11,872 bases of DNA from Saccoglossus kowalevskii (Eukaryota; Hemichordata; Enteropneusta; Harrimaniidae): positions 57,931 through 69,802 of the forward strand of contig NW_003135338.1 of the NCBI RefSeq assembly GCF_000003605.2, given 5' to 3'. Below, piece after piece: positions 1 through 7,906 of the stretch. The translations under genes and the position numbers were made by a program. How positions within the stretch are numbered: position 1 is the stretch's first letter; each line of letters opens with the position of its first letter. The notes beneath the pieces were generated by a model. That model had not been told where the DNA came from. It made no database searches and saw nothing but the letters and a program-made list of their open reading frames with translations.

Positions 1-569
1 AAATGCCTTTCCCGATGCAATTGTAGATGTGCTGTAACAAATAATTGATGAATTTTATAGTGTTGAGATGTCGACATGTTTGACCCAGAACCAGAATGAG
101 TCAATGCACCACGTGTTGTAGTCAATGCACCACGTGTTGTAGGGGATACCTACCAAACAAAACAGAATCATGGTCCATTGGAAATTAAGTTAGGACTGGA
201 CTGTCTGTGGCACAATTTCAATCGCCGAATGTACAACGCACTGTCATTGTCGCACTCGGTGTACGGAATTCGAACTTGGAGGCAATTCGACAAAGAAAGG
301 ATGAGAGATGCCAATCAAAAGATGTCGGACAGGACCAAAGAACGCCGAAAGGGAAATAGAACGAACCGCCTCATGCGTCTTGACCGGTTTGAATACTCAG
401 GTGTTACGTACCAATCATTTTCAACAGCGGTCAATCATTCCAACTTCCAATGTCTTCTGGCACAACAAGAATGTACAAAATCTGTCGCAAACCAAGAAAG
501 GGACATTCGAGAAAAAAGTGCGTTCCCGAATAAATGATTTTATGAATGACACAATGTGAATAAATTGTA
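1..569 (+). pseudogene. 3' end of Mutator-like (PF20700-type) transposase, copy 1, broken
   Basis: C-terminal part of a MULE transposase, cut at its 5' side by the window edge. It matches 10809-11357 closely (about 93% at protein level over the longest open stretch, 178-537). Recognisable family blocks are TQNxNES at about 82-102, a PK/FN block (LDCLWHNFNRRMYN, about 196-237) and the basic FDKERMRDANQK helix near 286-321, ending in the GVTY block near 400. It is dead: against copy 2 it lacks one T in the CCTTTTCCC run near 6-12, it has the in-frame TAA at about 35-37 that copy 2 also carries, a 21-bp tandem duplication brings TAG codons at 118-120 and 139-141, and an extra base follows. The 178-537 ORF is only the terminal open remnant, not a gene of its own. 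Family assignment is by remembered consensus; the copy-to-copy match is seen directly. Confidence 0.82.
100..141 (+). repeat. Exact 21-bp tandem duplication in MULE copy 1
   Basis: Positions 100-120 and 121-141 are identical 21-mers beginning GTCAATGCACCACG. Copy 2 has this unit once (about 10920-10940, one substitution inside). The unit is seven codons long but each copy ends in TAG where copy 2 reads TGG (Trp), so it adds stops. Perfect identity suggests it is younger than the other differences between the copies. Confidence 0.95.
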
Positions 570-585
570 AATAAATTGTAATAAA
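559..585 (+). promoter_or_regulatory. Three AATAAA polyadenylation-type hexamers in an 11-bp tandem repeat
   Basis: AATAAA occurs at 559-564, 570-575 and 580-585, because AATAAATTGTA is repeated exactly at 559-569 and 570-580. They lie 22 bases or more past the TGA at 535-537 of the transposase remnant, the expected place for a 3'-UTR poly(A) signal. Copy 2 keeps only the first (11348-11353) before its sequence diverges at about 11358. Function is inferred from position only. Confidence 0.5.
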
Positions 586-919
586 CACAACATGCACGGA
601 GTCGTAACATTTATGTGTATGATGATTATGAGTACATGAGTTATATACTATGATTCTCCACAAAAGGTTCTTTCTTTATTTTTTACCTCGTTAAATATTA
701 TATTAAATACAATTATAACATAATCAACGGGAAATTATATGTGATTACTACGTCATTATTTCACTGTAACAATAAGTCTACTACAAAAATAAAATCATGA
801 AACACAGATTTTATGACTCTGTGACAAGTTGCCAACATGAAACGACTGAAGTGAACTCTTCAATGTTAACATCATAGCCGTCCTGAAAGAAAGGATAATA
901 TCATTGAATAATATAGTTA
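586..919. other. AT-rich spacer, nothing recognised
   Basis: No ORF with family resemblance, no repeat shared with the rest of the window and no RNA gene could be seen in either strand. Confidence 0.5.
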
Positions 920-1515
920 ATTTAGCAGCATTTAAATCTTCATTTCGATACTTTTTTCAGTTGTATAGTGATGCTGTTGGATATATCAATGCTTTCTGAT
1001 TAATGTGAACATTTAAATGTATATTCCGCGTTTTCAGAAATAAGGAAATCTTTGAAAGTAACCTGGCATTGATTTACTTTTTAACTATCAACTTCGTTTT
1101 CCTTTTTTCATTGAATGCGTTTATGTCGAGAAAAAGTGTTTGCTTCCGACTATTTTTTATAAAAGATATGTGTTGGTCCTCGTCCATTTTAGATGCAAGG
1201 TGTAGTATTGGATTTGTTTTGATAGTGGGACCATTTATTGTTTTTCACATGTTCTGGGCTGTCTTCATCAACCACTTCACTTAATTCAGTGGATTGAGTA
1301 ATTCCACTTTTACTCATTTTCAATTAGAGTATTTGTATTATTGTCATTAATCTGTTATTTAGGTTTTGGACAGAGGACAAATTAACTGCTTTGTTAAATA
1401 CTGTTTGTCCGACAAATGTCTCTTCAATCTGTGATTCTGAAATTGATCTTGGTAAAGTAAACAGTTTTTTGTACATTTGAGTGTACAACCTGTCTATGCA
1501 ATACATGCTGTGAAC
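920..1515 (-). repeat. Dispersed repeat R1, copy a (coding-like on minus strand)
   Basis: Aligns in direct orientation with 4588-5248 over its whole length, with many substitutions and indels. Shared anchors include TTTTTAACTATCAACTT (about 1078), TTATTGTTTTTC (about 1235), TTGTCATTAATCTGTT (about 1340) and GATCTTGGTAAAGTAA (about 1445). On the minus strand both copies give similar peptides: MYKK..TLPRS.SESQ at about 1475-1425, then EETFVGQT, and further on EYTFKCS, a stop, and IDISNSI at about 1034-970. A minus-strand stretch starting MSKSGITQSTELSEVV (about 1316) is clear only in this copy. I do not recognise the protein. Differences between the two copies are not concentrated at third codon positions in the block I compared (970-1040), so they have diverged neutrally whatever the ancestor was. 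Confidence 0.75.
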
Positions 1516-2189
1516 ATGTTCGCAATGCCACAATCTTCATGAATGGTATAATTCTACTACAAAAGCAAAGTGATGGTAACTGTAACGCAGCGTGTTATTT
1601 CCATAAAAAAGAATAATTACAACTTTGAAAGAACAATTGGAATCGACCAGGTGTGCCTGTGATTTACATATAAAATGGGGACTACTTAGATCATGAACAA
1701 AAAACGATATTTTACCCACTAAAACTTTATGTTTGTACATTTTTGAGTACTACAAACGATACAGTGTTGAATTAATTGAATAAATTTAGGATGACCTTGA
1801 GGACTGGCGCACTTAAAATGGCAATATTACAGAGAAGTGTTAATGTGACTTTATCAACTACAGAATGGTAATTGAAGTGCTAAGTAAACAGGTAAATGTA
1901 ATTGTTATGTAAGGGGTATACCACGAGAAGCCTTTGAGTGTGCTACTAACAAGATTTCAGAGAATAATTCTTTCAGATGAAACTTTTTGTGTAATTTTCA
2001 TTTTGTGTTATGTGTAAATTTTTAATTGTATCATGAACCAAAATGGTCACTCCCCAATACATACCAAGATATTTGGTACCATACATAACACAGTACTAGA
2101 AAGTATCGATCTAATATTACCAGGTTACATATTTCGCTATTTCTCATCAGTCTTGAAAGACAATGATATAAATTAAACCTAAAAGAATA
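1516..2189. other. Spacer between R1a and gypsy fragment, nothing recognised
   Basis: AT-rich. 2031-2189 is the tail of the minus-strand ORF that contains the gypsy integrase, but it shows no resemblance to the rest of an integrase (no SPYYPQSNG-type block with the catalytic Glu), so it is taken as flanking DNA. A long terminal repeat could lie here unseen, as no second copy is in the window. Confidence 0.4.
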
Positions 2190-3486
2190 TTCCTTCCATT
2201 CCTTTGAAAACTGTCTAAACTCTATATTTGCAAATTGTCCTGCGTTATCTGTAATAACAGTGTGAGGGATACCATGTACTTTGAACTGTCTCTTGATTTT
2301 ACTTATCACAGTCCTGGATGTCATATTACGCAGCGTGTCTATTTCAAACCATCCTGAGTACAAGTCCACAAGCACAAGATAATGTAGACCATTCCATTGA
2401 AATATACCTGTTGATACTGTTGACCATGGTAGATCTGGTACAGGGTAGGATTTTAGTGGTTCTTTCTGTTGGTGTGCTCTCAAGCTATTACAAACAACAC
2501 AGGAAGACAATGCTTTATCAATGTCGTCGGACATGCATGACCAAAAGAAAATATCTCGGGCTCTGGGCTTAGTTGCTTCAACTCCTGGATGTCCTCCATG
2601 TAGTAGAGCTATGTATTTTGCTCGTAATGATGTCGGTATAACTTATCTAGATTCTCTCATTACAAGACCATCATCAATTGTGAGTTCATCACTTAACGCA
2701 TGGTAGGTTCGAATTTCAGGCAAAAATTTCTTGTACATTGGCCATCCGTGCTGAGTTACATTAGTTAGCTTTCTTAGAGTGCTATCAGTACTTGTCTCAA
2801 TCTTTAATTCAGCTAATCTTTCATCTGATATTGGCATGATAGTCATTACATCAAATTTCATGTCTTCTGAATCATATTGCACAGTGTTACTGTATCGAGC
2901 TCTTTACAATATATCGGCTATGTATAATTCTTTACCTCGTTCATACACCAGTGTTATGTTGAACTTTTGTAGCAGTTACATCATTCGCTGTAGACGAGCT
3001 GGTGCTGAATGAAGTGGTTTGCTCATTATGGAAATTAATGGCTTGTGATCAGTCTAAACTGTTATCTCTTTCCTGTAGAAATAATCATAAAATTTGCAAC
3101 ATGAAAATACAACAGCCAATAATTCTTTCTCAATTTGAGCATAATTTTGTTCAGTTGGAGTCATCATGCGGGAGGCAAAAGCTATTGGATCTTTATTTTG
3201 TAAGCATGCTGCTCCTAATCCAAATTGTGAAGCGTCACATGTTAACGTGACTGACTTATGAACATCATAGTACGTGGGCTAGTTATAGATTGTTTCTGTT
3301 TATTCATAGGCTTTCTGATATTGATCAAGCCAACACCATGTTACATCATTGTCTATCAACTCGTACAATGGTGCTGCAATTTCACTAAGGTAATTGATGA
3401 ACCTTGATAGATAATTGGTCATACCCAAGAAACTATGCAGGGCAGCGGGACCATCTAGAACAGGCATTTTGTTGATAGCCCTTACC
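2190..3486 (-). pseudogene. pol: Ty3/gypsy retrotransposon pol fragment: RT thumb, RNase H, integrase
   Basis: Read on the minus strand from about 3486 down to 2190 in one frame. Order: RT thumb/connection (AINKMPVLDG, FLGMTNYLSRF, about 3480-3300); RNase H with its four acidic positions visible (TCDASQFG, IEKELLAV, TDHKPL, ADIL; about 3240-2900); a linker (PISDERLAEL, THGWP-like QHGWP, YHALSDELTI; about 2840-2660); integrase zinc domain (LLHGGHPGVEAT and CVVCN; about 2620-2490); integrase core (PWSTVSTGIFQWNG, VDLYSGWFE, TDNAGQF; about 2430-2240). The catalytic polymerase motif YxDD of RT and everything before it are missing, and similarity stops after EFRQFSKEWK (about 2193), before the catalytic Glu. 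The first integrase Asp is Gly (codon 2406-2408). In-frame stops occur near 3308, 3285, 3057, 2976, 2904 and 2643, several explained by single substitutions, e.g. Ser to TAA in ADxLSRA. No frameshift was found. A TAG directly precedes the first homologous codon at about 3486. No gag, primer site or LTR is seen. Confidence 0.92.
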
Positions 3487-4058
3487 TAAATACAATACAA
3501 CATAAAGGTCAAATACAGAGGTCAATGATATGTTAACTCATTTGCATAATGCATACTCTACAGTGAATGCCAGCAGGGTAACGTAAATGGTTCTAGAGGT
3601 GGGCAGTGTCAGCAAGGTACCATACACTTTGCTGAAGTGGTGAGTTCATGCAATGTACTGTAAATGTCACATTCAACAAAATATTGGAGGCAGTTTAAAT
3701 ATGAATGATATTACTTTCATCTAAAATATATACATTTTTTTCGGTTTTATTTGTTGCTAATGGAAACAAAATTATAAATATTCAAGTATACTATCCTATG
3801 AATCTAGGAAACATGTCTATATGTCACCAGGTGTCACACCAGGTGTATTTTTTGTTTCAATGTGGAAACGAGGGTGGCAGATTCTCATCTGAGGTATTAT
3901 ATTTTTGGGGTTTCTTTTTATGCCGTTGGAAACCCAACCATGTAAATGTGTGAGATATTGTGCACTTCTACTGAGATATGTTTGTAACACGACTGCCACA
4001 TTCCCTATTAAAATCATTATTGTAAAACTACTTGTTTCTTAGGTGAATGCATGTTTCA
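3487..4058. other. Spacer upstream of gypsy fragment, nothing recognised
   Basis: Holds only a small direct repeat, CACCAGGTGT twice at a 12-bp period (about 3825-3846), itself nearly palindromic. ORFs here (3705-3953 plus, 3817-4017 minus) overlap each other on opposite strands and resemble no family I know. Confidence 0.4.
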
Positions 4059-4102
4059 GACTAGTCTTGAAAGCGTCCCAAACTAATCTTGAAAGCGTCT
4101 CA
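4059..4102 (+). repeat. 22-bp tandem duplication
   Basis: 4059-4080 and 4081-4102 are 22-bp units differing at 3 positions, both containing TCTTGAAAGCGTC. No coding or regulatory role can be assigned. Confidence 0.85.
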
Positions 4103-4587
4103 GACATCCTCAGTAAATTTTCAAACCTTGCTGTTCATGAAAACTATGGAGACTTTTCAGACATGTCCCAAAAAGACTTAGAATATGTCTGCACCATTTT
4201 ATGAGTCTTACAATAGCTCACGAGATTGTGTTATATCTTGAGTCGGACCATGTTCGCTTTCAGGTAAATATGATGTAGTGGCATTGACACACCGAAATTT
4301 AGAAATGGTAACATTTTGCAACTAAACTGCCATTCTTCATACCAAATTGTCAGCAACCAATGCCTAAAGTCATCTGGACCTTTATTTAATAAGCTGCAGC
4401 TATTTATAGGACAGTTTGAGTCAAGCAATTTTCATTGAAATCCCAATGACAGGCATGGGTTGAGTTCTGTTGATGAGCATAGGAATGAATACAAACAAAT
4501 TTGGGAGTGCAAATACTGGGAACTACTGTTTAAATATGCAAATAGTTCATCTTTTGACATCGACTGTATCTTTTGTGGGTTTCTTAA
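4103..4587. other. Spacer before R1b, nothing firm
   Basis: A 65-codon minus-strand ORF at 4231-4428 includes GPDDFRHWLLTIWYEEW, which looks protein-like and lies in the same strand as the R1b coding-like stretch just downstream in plus coordinates. It has no counterpart next to R1a, so I do not count it as part of R1. Confidence 0.3.
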
Positions 4588-5248
4588 TTTAGCATCATGT
4601 AAATCGCCATTTCGAGATTTTTCTTTTGCATAACGATGCTGGTGGATATATCAATGGTTTCCGATCAACGTGAACATTGAAATGTATACTCTGTGCTTTC
4701 AGCAAAGCGGGTATCTTTTGAAAGTAATCTACCATTGATGTACTTTTTAACTATCAACTTTGTTTCCCTTTTTTCATTCAATGTGTTTATCCCCTCAGAA
4801 AAATGTCCAGAAAACTTTTTTGCTTCCGACAAACTTTTATAAAAATTTTGATCTTTTTGGGGGTAAAACCATGTTCAGCAATTTATTGTTTTTCGCATGT
4901 TTTGAGTTGTCTTTATCAACCACGTCAGAATCTATAACTCTTAACTTTTATCACTTAATTCACCTTGACTCATTTATAGTTTCAGTTAGAGTACTTGTAA
5001 TGTTGTCATTAATCTGTTCTTTAAGGTTTGACTCTGTAACAGATGACCAGAATTCAGGATTCTGTCGTTTGCTAATATCTGCATTGCATCATTGACATAC
5101 TTAAGACAAATGCATTGCTTTGTTACACAGTGTTTGTCAAACAAACGTCTCTTCAAACTGAGAGTTATCTGTGATTCTGAAGTTGATCTTGGTAAAGTAA
5201 CAGTTTTTTTGTACATTGGAGTGCACACTATGCAAGTACAGGTGAACA
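4588..5248 (-). repeat. Dispersed repeat R1, copy b (coding-like on minus strand)
   Basis: Second copy of R1, same orientation as 920-1515. Its minus strand is better preserved as coding than copy a: from about 4848 to 4668 it is open (FYKSLSEAKKF, INTLNEKRETKLIVKKY, RFAESTEYTFQCS), then a TGA at 4665-4667 where copy a has TAA (1000-1002), then open again (IDISTSIVMQKKN) to a TAA at 4584-4586. Near the other end it reads MYKKTVTLPRSTSESQ (about 5214-5167). Relative to copy a it has an 11-bp insertion near 5157-5169 and a longer segment near 5040-5110. The ancestor could be a transposon ORF or a duplicated host exon; I cannot name it. Confidence 0.75.
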
Positions 5249-5891
5249 ATTACAGATCTATCACAACAATTGCAAGTAAATGTTAGACATTAATTTATAA
5301 TTTACTTACTAAGATCTTATACTAATTTGTCCTTAAATTAGGTTTGATTATTTTTGTTTGCATTCTAGTCCAGTTTTGTTTTTTTGTCTTCTAGACTGCA
5401 TTGCAGCCTTCTTTGTTTCTCTTTTTCTAGTATTAGTTTGTTGTTTTTGTTTAGTCATGTTTGTCTTTCTCAATAATAGTGTTCTATTACATCGTGCATT
5501 TCCAGTCAAGTGATGTACAACGATGTTTTTTATTATTGTTTGTATTTTCGCTTAAGTAAGTCTGTCGACCGGTCGGTAACCACAATGATAGCCGCCATTT
5601 ATGTCAACGATCATCTATTTAATGAACATGCATGTTTCTAATAATTTTCCTCACTTACATGTCACTTATAGGCCCGTGCGAACCTCCCGTGCTGTACCGT
5701 GAGCTGTTTAATTGATGAATTTCTATAATACATATAGGCAATGCAGCGCATACGGACATCATCAAAGTCTGTGAACAAATTACCTGTGTATATCGTCAAC
5801 AATACAAGTCTTAGGACTTGCTCCATTGTTCTTCAAACTAAACAGTCTTAGCGCAAAGTCACAGAGAGGGTAGCAAACTGACAAACAAACA
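5249..5891. other. T-rich spacer with short AACA tract
   Basis: 5330-5560 is strongly T-rich on the plus strand with repeated TTTGTTT-type words. A 10-bp perfect palindrome CGACCGGTCG is at 5566-5575 and a short CAAA/ACAA run is at about 5879-5894, directly at the start of the tandem duplication. No gene is seen. Confidence 0.45.
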
Positions 5892-5997
5892 AACACAAAT
5901 TAATGTCAATAAAGTAGTTATAATAACAACAAAAAGCAACTTCGTATTAGATGCATGTAATTTGTAGTCCCTCTTAATCAGAATCTATTCTAAAATA

Positions 5998-6058
5998 GAC
6001 ACATCAATTTTGACTGTTTCGTAGCTATCTATGATTCTATCCAAATTTTATACACATA
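5998..6058 (+). repeat. Two adjacent segments inverted relative to unit 2
   Basis: Segment A (5998-6025, 28 bp, starts GACACATC, ends GTAGC) is the reverse complement of 6685-6712 with 2 mismatches. Segment B (6034-6058, 25 bp, starts ATTCTATCC, ends CACATA) is the reverse complement of 6721-6745 with no mismatch. The 8-bp spacer TATCTATG between them is in the same orientation in both units, and the flanks line up base for base, so each piece was flipped in place rather than as one block. Confidence 0.93.
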
Positions 6059-6126
6059 CAATCAAAGCGTGTCCAAAATAATATGAGGAACGCACGCACG
6101 CAACCAAACAGCCGAACAGGAACTAA

Positions 6127-6414
6127 CAACCACAAAATAATGTTATAATTTGTATTCATTTTTTGATGATTGAGATACTGGCAAGTGAAACCAAGCAAAC
6201 TTAACTTTTCTTACTGACTGAGGCAATATTGATGCAGTTTGCAGGCATTGTCATAAGGCAATCATTCTTTGTGCTCTTGGCAACTTCGTTTTGATGATTT
6301 TAAAATGTATCCCAGTGGATTCATGAGTCTTCATGACGTCAAAACCCATGCAAATTTTATGTGGGCAGATATTGGTGAATAGACCTAGAGATAATGATGG
6401 GTTGCCTGTAGAAA
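6127..6414 (+). repeat. 288-bp segment present only in unit 1
   Basis: Unit 2 reads straight from GAACTAA into ATTTCTG (about 6807), while unit 1 has 288 bp in between. It could be an insertion in unit 1 or a deletion in unit 2; only a few A residues of microhomology lie at the junction. CAACC at the left end and GGTTG at 6400-6404 near the right end are inverse but short and not terminal, so a MITE is possible but unsupported. Confidence 0.8.
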
Positions 6415-6578
6415 ATTTCTGTATCTCGTCATGGCTTGGATTCTGTTTTTCTGTAATTATCATTTATAAACAATATACAAGTTCTTGGGAATGTAATTTT
6501 TTAATGTGTTTTATCCCCATGTACATTTTGCGTTATGTAGAAATAATTTGACAATTAAAATTCAAATAACCTTTGGTC

Positions 6579-6990
6579 AACACAAATTAATGTCAATAAA
6601 GTAGTTGTATTAACAACAAAAAGCAACTTTGTATTAGATGCATGTAATTTATAGTCCATCTTATTCAGAATATATTCTAAATTAGCTACGAAACGGTCAA
6701 AATTGATGCGTCTATCTATGTATGTGTATAAAATTTGGATAGAATCAATCAAAGCGTGTCCAAAATATGATGAGGAACTCACGCACGCAACCGAACAGGA
6801 ACTAAATTTCTGTATCTCTTCATGGCTTGGATTCTGTTTTTCTGTAATTATCATTTATAAACAATATAAGTAAAGTTGAGCTACATACAAGTTCTTGGGA
6901 ATGTAATTTTTTTAATGTTTTTTATCCCCATGTACATTTTGCGTTATGTAGAAATAATTTGACCATTGAAATGCAAACAACATTTGGTCA
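6579..6990 (+). repeat. Tandem duplication, unit 2 (412 bp)
   Basis: Head-to-tail copy of unit 1, from AACACAAATT to CATTTGGTCA. It carries segments A and B flipped (6685-6712, 6721-6745), lacks the 288-bp segment, and has about 19 extra bases at about 6867-6886 (AGTAAAGTTGAGC region) relative to unit 1. The minus-strand ORFs starting inside both units (6463 and 6854) share their first 18 codons simply because of this duplication. Confidence 0.93.
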
Positions 6991-7351
6991 TTTTTAATGA
7001 TACTTGTGTATAAATAATCTTGGCAATTTAATAGCGCATACAACTACAGACAACAACAAAAAATTAGATTTATATTTTTCTCATGCGGAATACTTTATCA
7101 AAAAATTCCACTGCAGAATATGGCATGTACTTTTGGTAGGATCTTCAGCAACACATCTTTCACTAGCATCTTAATATCACTTAATATCACCAGTAGCTTC
7201 TGTAAATATAAAATTACTCGGGTCTCTTTTTGTAGTAATTCCAGTTTCTGTTTACTTTGAAAAAACATCTACTAAATTATGTGCCTTGCCTTAGACTTCG
7301 AAAACTGAAGCAAGGTACATGCGGGAGAATTCCTACTCAAGTCCTGTAGAA
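6991..7351. other. Spacer, nothing recognised
   Basis: Contains a short tandem CTTAATATCA pair (about 7169-7189) and an imperfect hairpin with CCTTGCCTTAG / CTGAAGCAAGG arms (about 7286-7317). No gene seen. Confidence 0.4.
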
Positions 7352-7745
7352 AATGTTGATGGTGCAAGTTTCTGTGTTCCATTATTAGATATCCGTATAA
7401 TAAGATGTGGTAAAGAGTTTAAGAGGGGGGGTACTTTCTAAGTAGTGAAATCAGCAAGGTGAATTGTTCCAATGAGTCTCTGATTCCTACATTCAAGACT
7501 CAAACTTGTGTACTGGAACAATAACTTTATTTGCTGTTGCATTTGGTACAAAGACACAAAGGTTGATAGTTTGGCGGTGCAAGTTTCTGTGTTCCATTTA
7601 CGTGGGTTTACTTTCCAAGATAATATATCAGCTAGTTGAACTGTTCCAATGGGTTTAGGTGCAACCTTAATTCAGGATCAAAACCTACATATTGGCACAA
7701 TAACTTTCTTGCCTTTGCATTTGCATTTGGCGCAAATACACGATC
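7352..7745 (-). repeat. Diverged tandem duplication, about 210-bp units
   Basis: Units are about 7352-7561 and 7562-7745. A 23-bp block, GGTGCAAGTTTCTGTGTTCC plus ATT, is identical at 7361-7383 and 7576-7598; further shared blocks are CTTTC.AAG, TGTTCCAATG and GGCACAATAACTTT / GGAACAATAACTTT. On the minus strand both give a similar short peptide (IGTVQLADILSWKV at about 7647-7606; IGTIHLADFTT, stop, KV in the other) and KVIVPICRF / KVIVPVHKF. Stops and a frame change separate these, so if this was a repeated protein domain it is decayed. Orientation is given as minus for that reason only. Confidence 0.7.
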
Positions 7746-7906
7746 ATGATGTCTACTTTAGGCCATTGATCTAACTCATTCTCGTCTTCTGTGAAGCACT
7801 GCAAAATGGTTTGATTCATGCCGTCCACGTTACTGTCACAAATGATAATATCTGGAATATATTTACATTCTTTACATCTGAATGAAAGCTTGTAGCATAT
7901 ATCCAT
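7685..7906 (-). pseudogene. Unrecognised minus-strand ORF, possible exon relic
   Basis: 73 codons starting at 7906, with a protein-like composition: FRCKECKYIPDIIICDSN has a C-x2-C pair, followed by an acidic stretch (TEDENELDQWPKVD). It leads directly into the tandem repeat above, where another frame gives C-x2-C and K-rich sequence. I do not recognise a family, there is no clear splice site at either end, and chance is a real possibility. Confidence 0.2.

Larger units (their letters stand above)
5892..6578 (+). repeat. Tandem duplication, unit 1 (687 bp)
   Basis: Starts AACACAAATTAATGTC and ends CTTTGGTCA, directly followed by unit 2 with the same start. Matching blocks with unit 2 are 5892-5997, 6059-6126 and 6415-6578. 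Between them are two segments present in reversed orientation in unit 2 (5998-6025 and 6034-6058) and a 288-bp segment absent from unit 2 (6127-6414). No protein or known element is recognised; no terminal inverted repeats were seen. Confidence 0.93.

Noticed and set aside
178-537. 119-codon ORF as an independent small gene
   Set aside because: It is the terminal open stretch of the MULE C-terminus and aligns with the end of copy 2; its ATG is internal and upstream sequence is also homologous coding.
1069-1284. 71-codon hydrophobic plus-strand ORF
   Set aside because: It is the complement of the R1a minus-strand coding-like region and T-rich; not conserved as an ORF in R1b in the same form.
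2700-2720. GGTTCGAATTT as a tRNA box B
   Set aside because: It lies inside the antisense of the gypsy linker, with no acceptor or anticodon stem around it.
920-5248. R1a and R1b as the two LTRs of the gypsy fragment between them
   Set aside because: They are direct repeats flanking it, but they are far too diverged and indel-rich compared with the well-preserved pol, show coding-like sequence along their length, and have no TG...CA ends, primer site or target duplication that I could find.
6251-6854. Minus ORFs at 6251-6463 and 6555-6854 sharing 18 N-terminal residues, as a gene pair
   Set aside because: The shared start is only the tandem DNA duplication; the rest differs, and no family is recognised.
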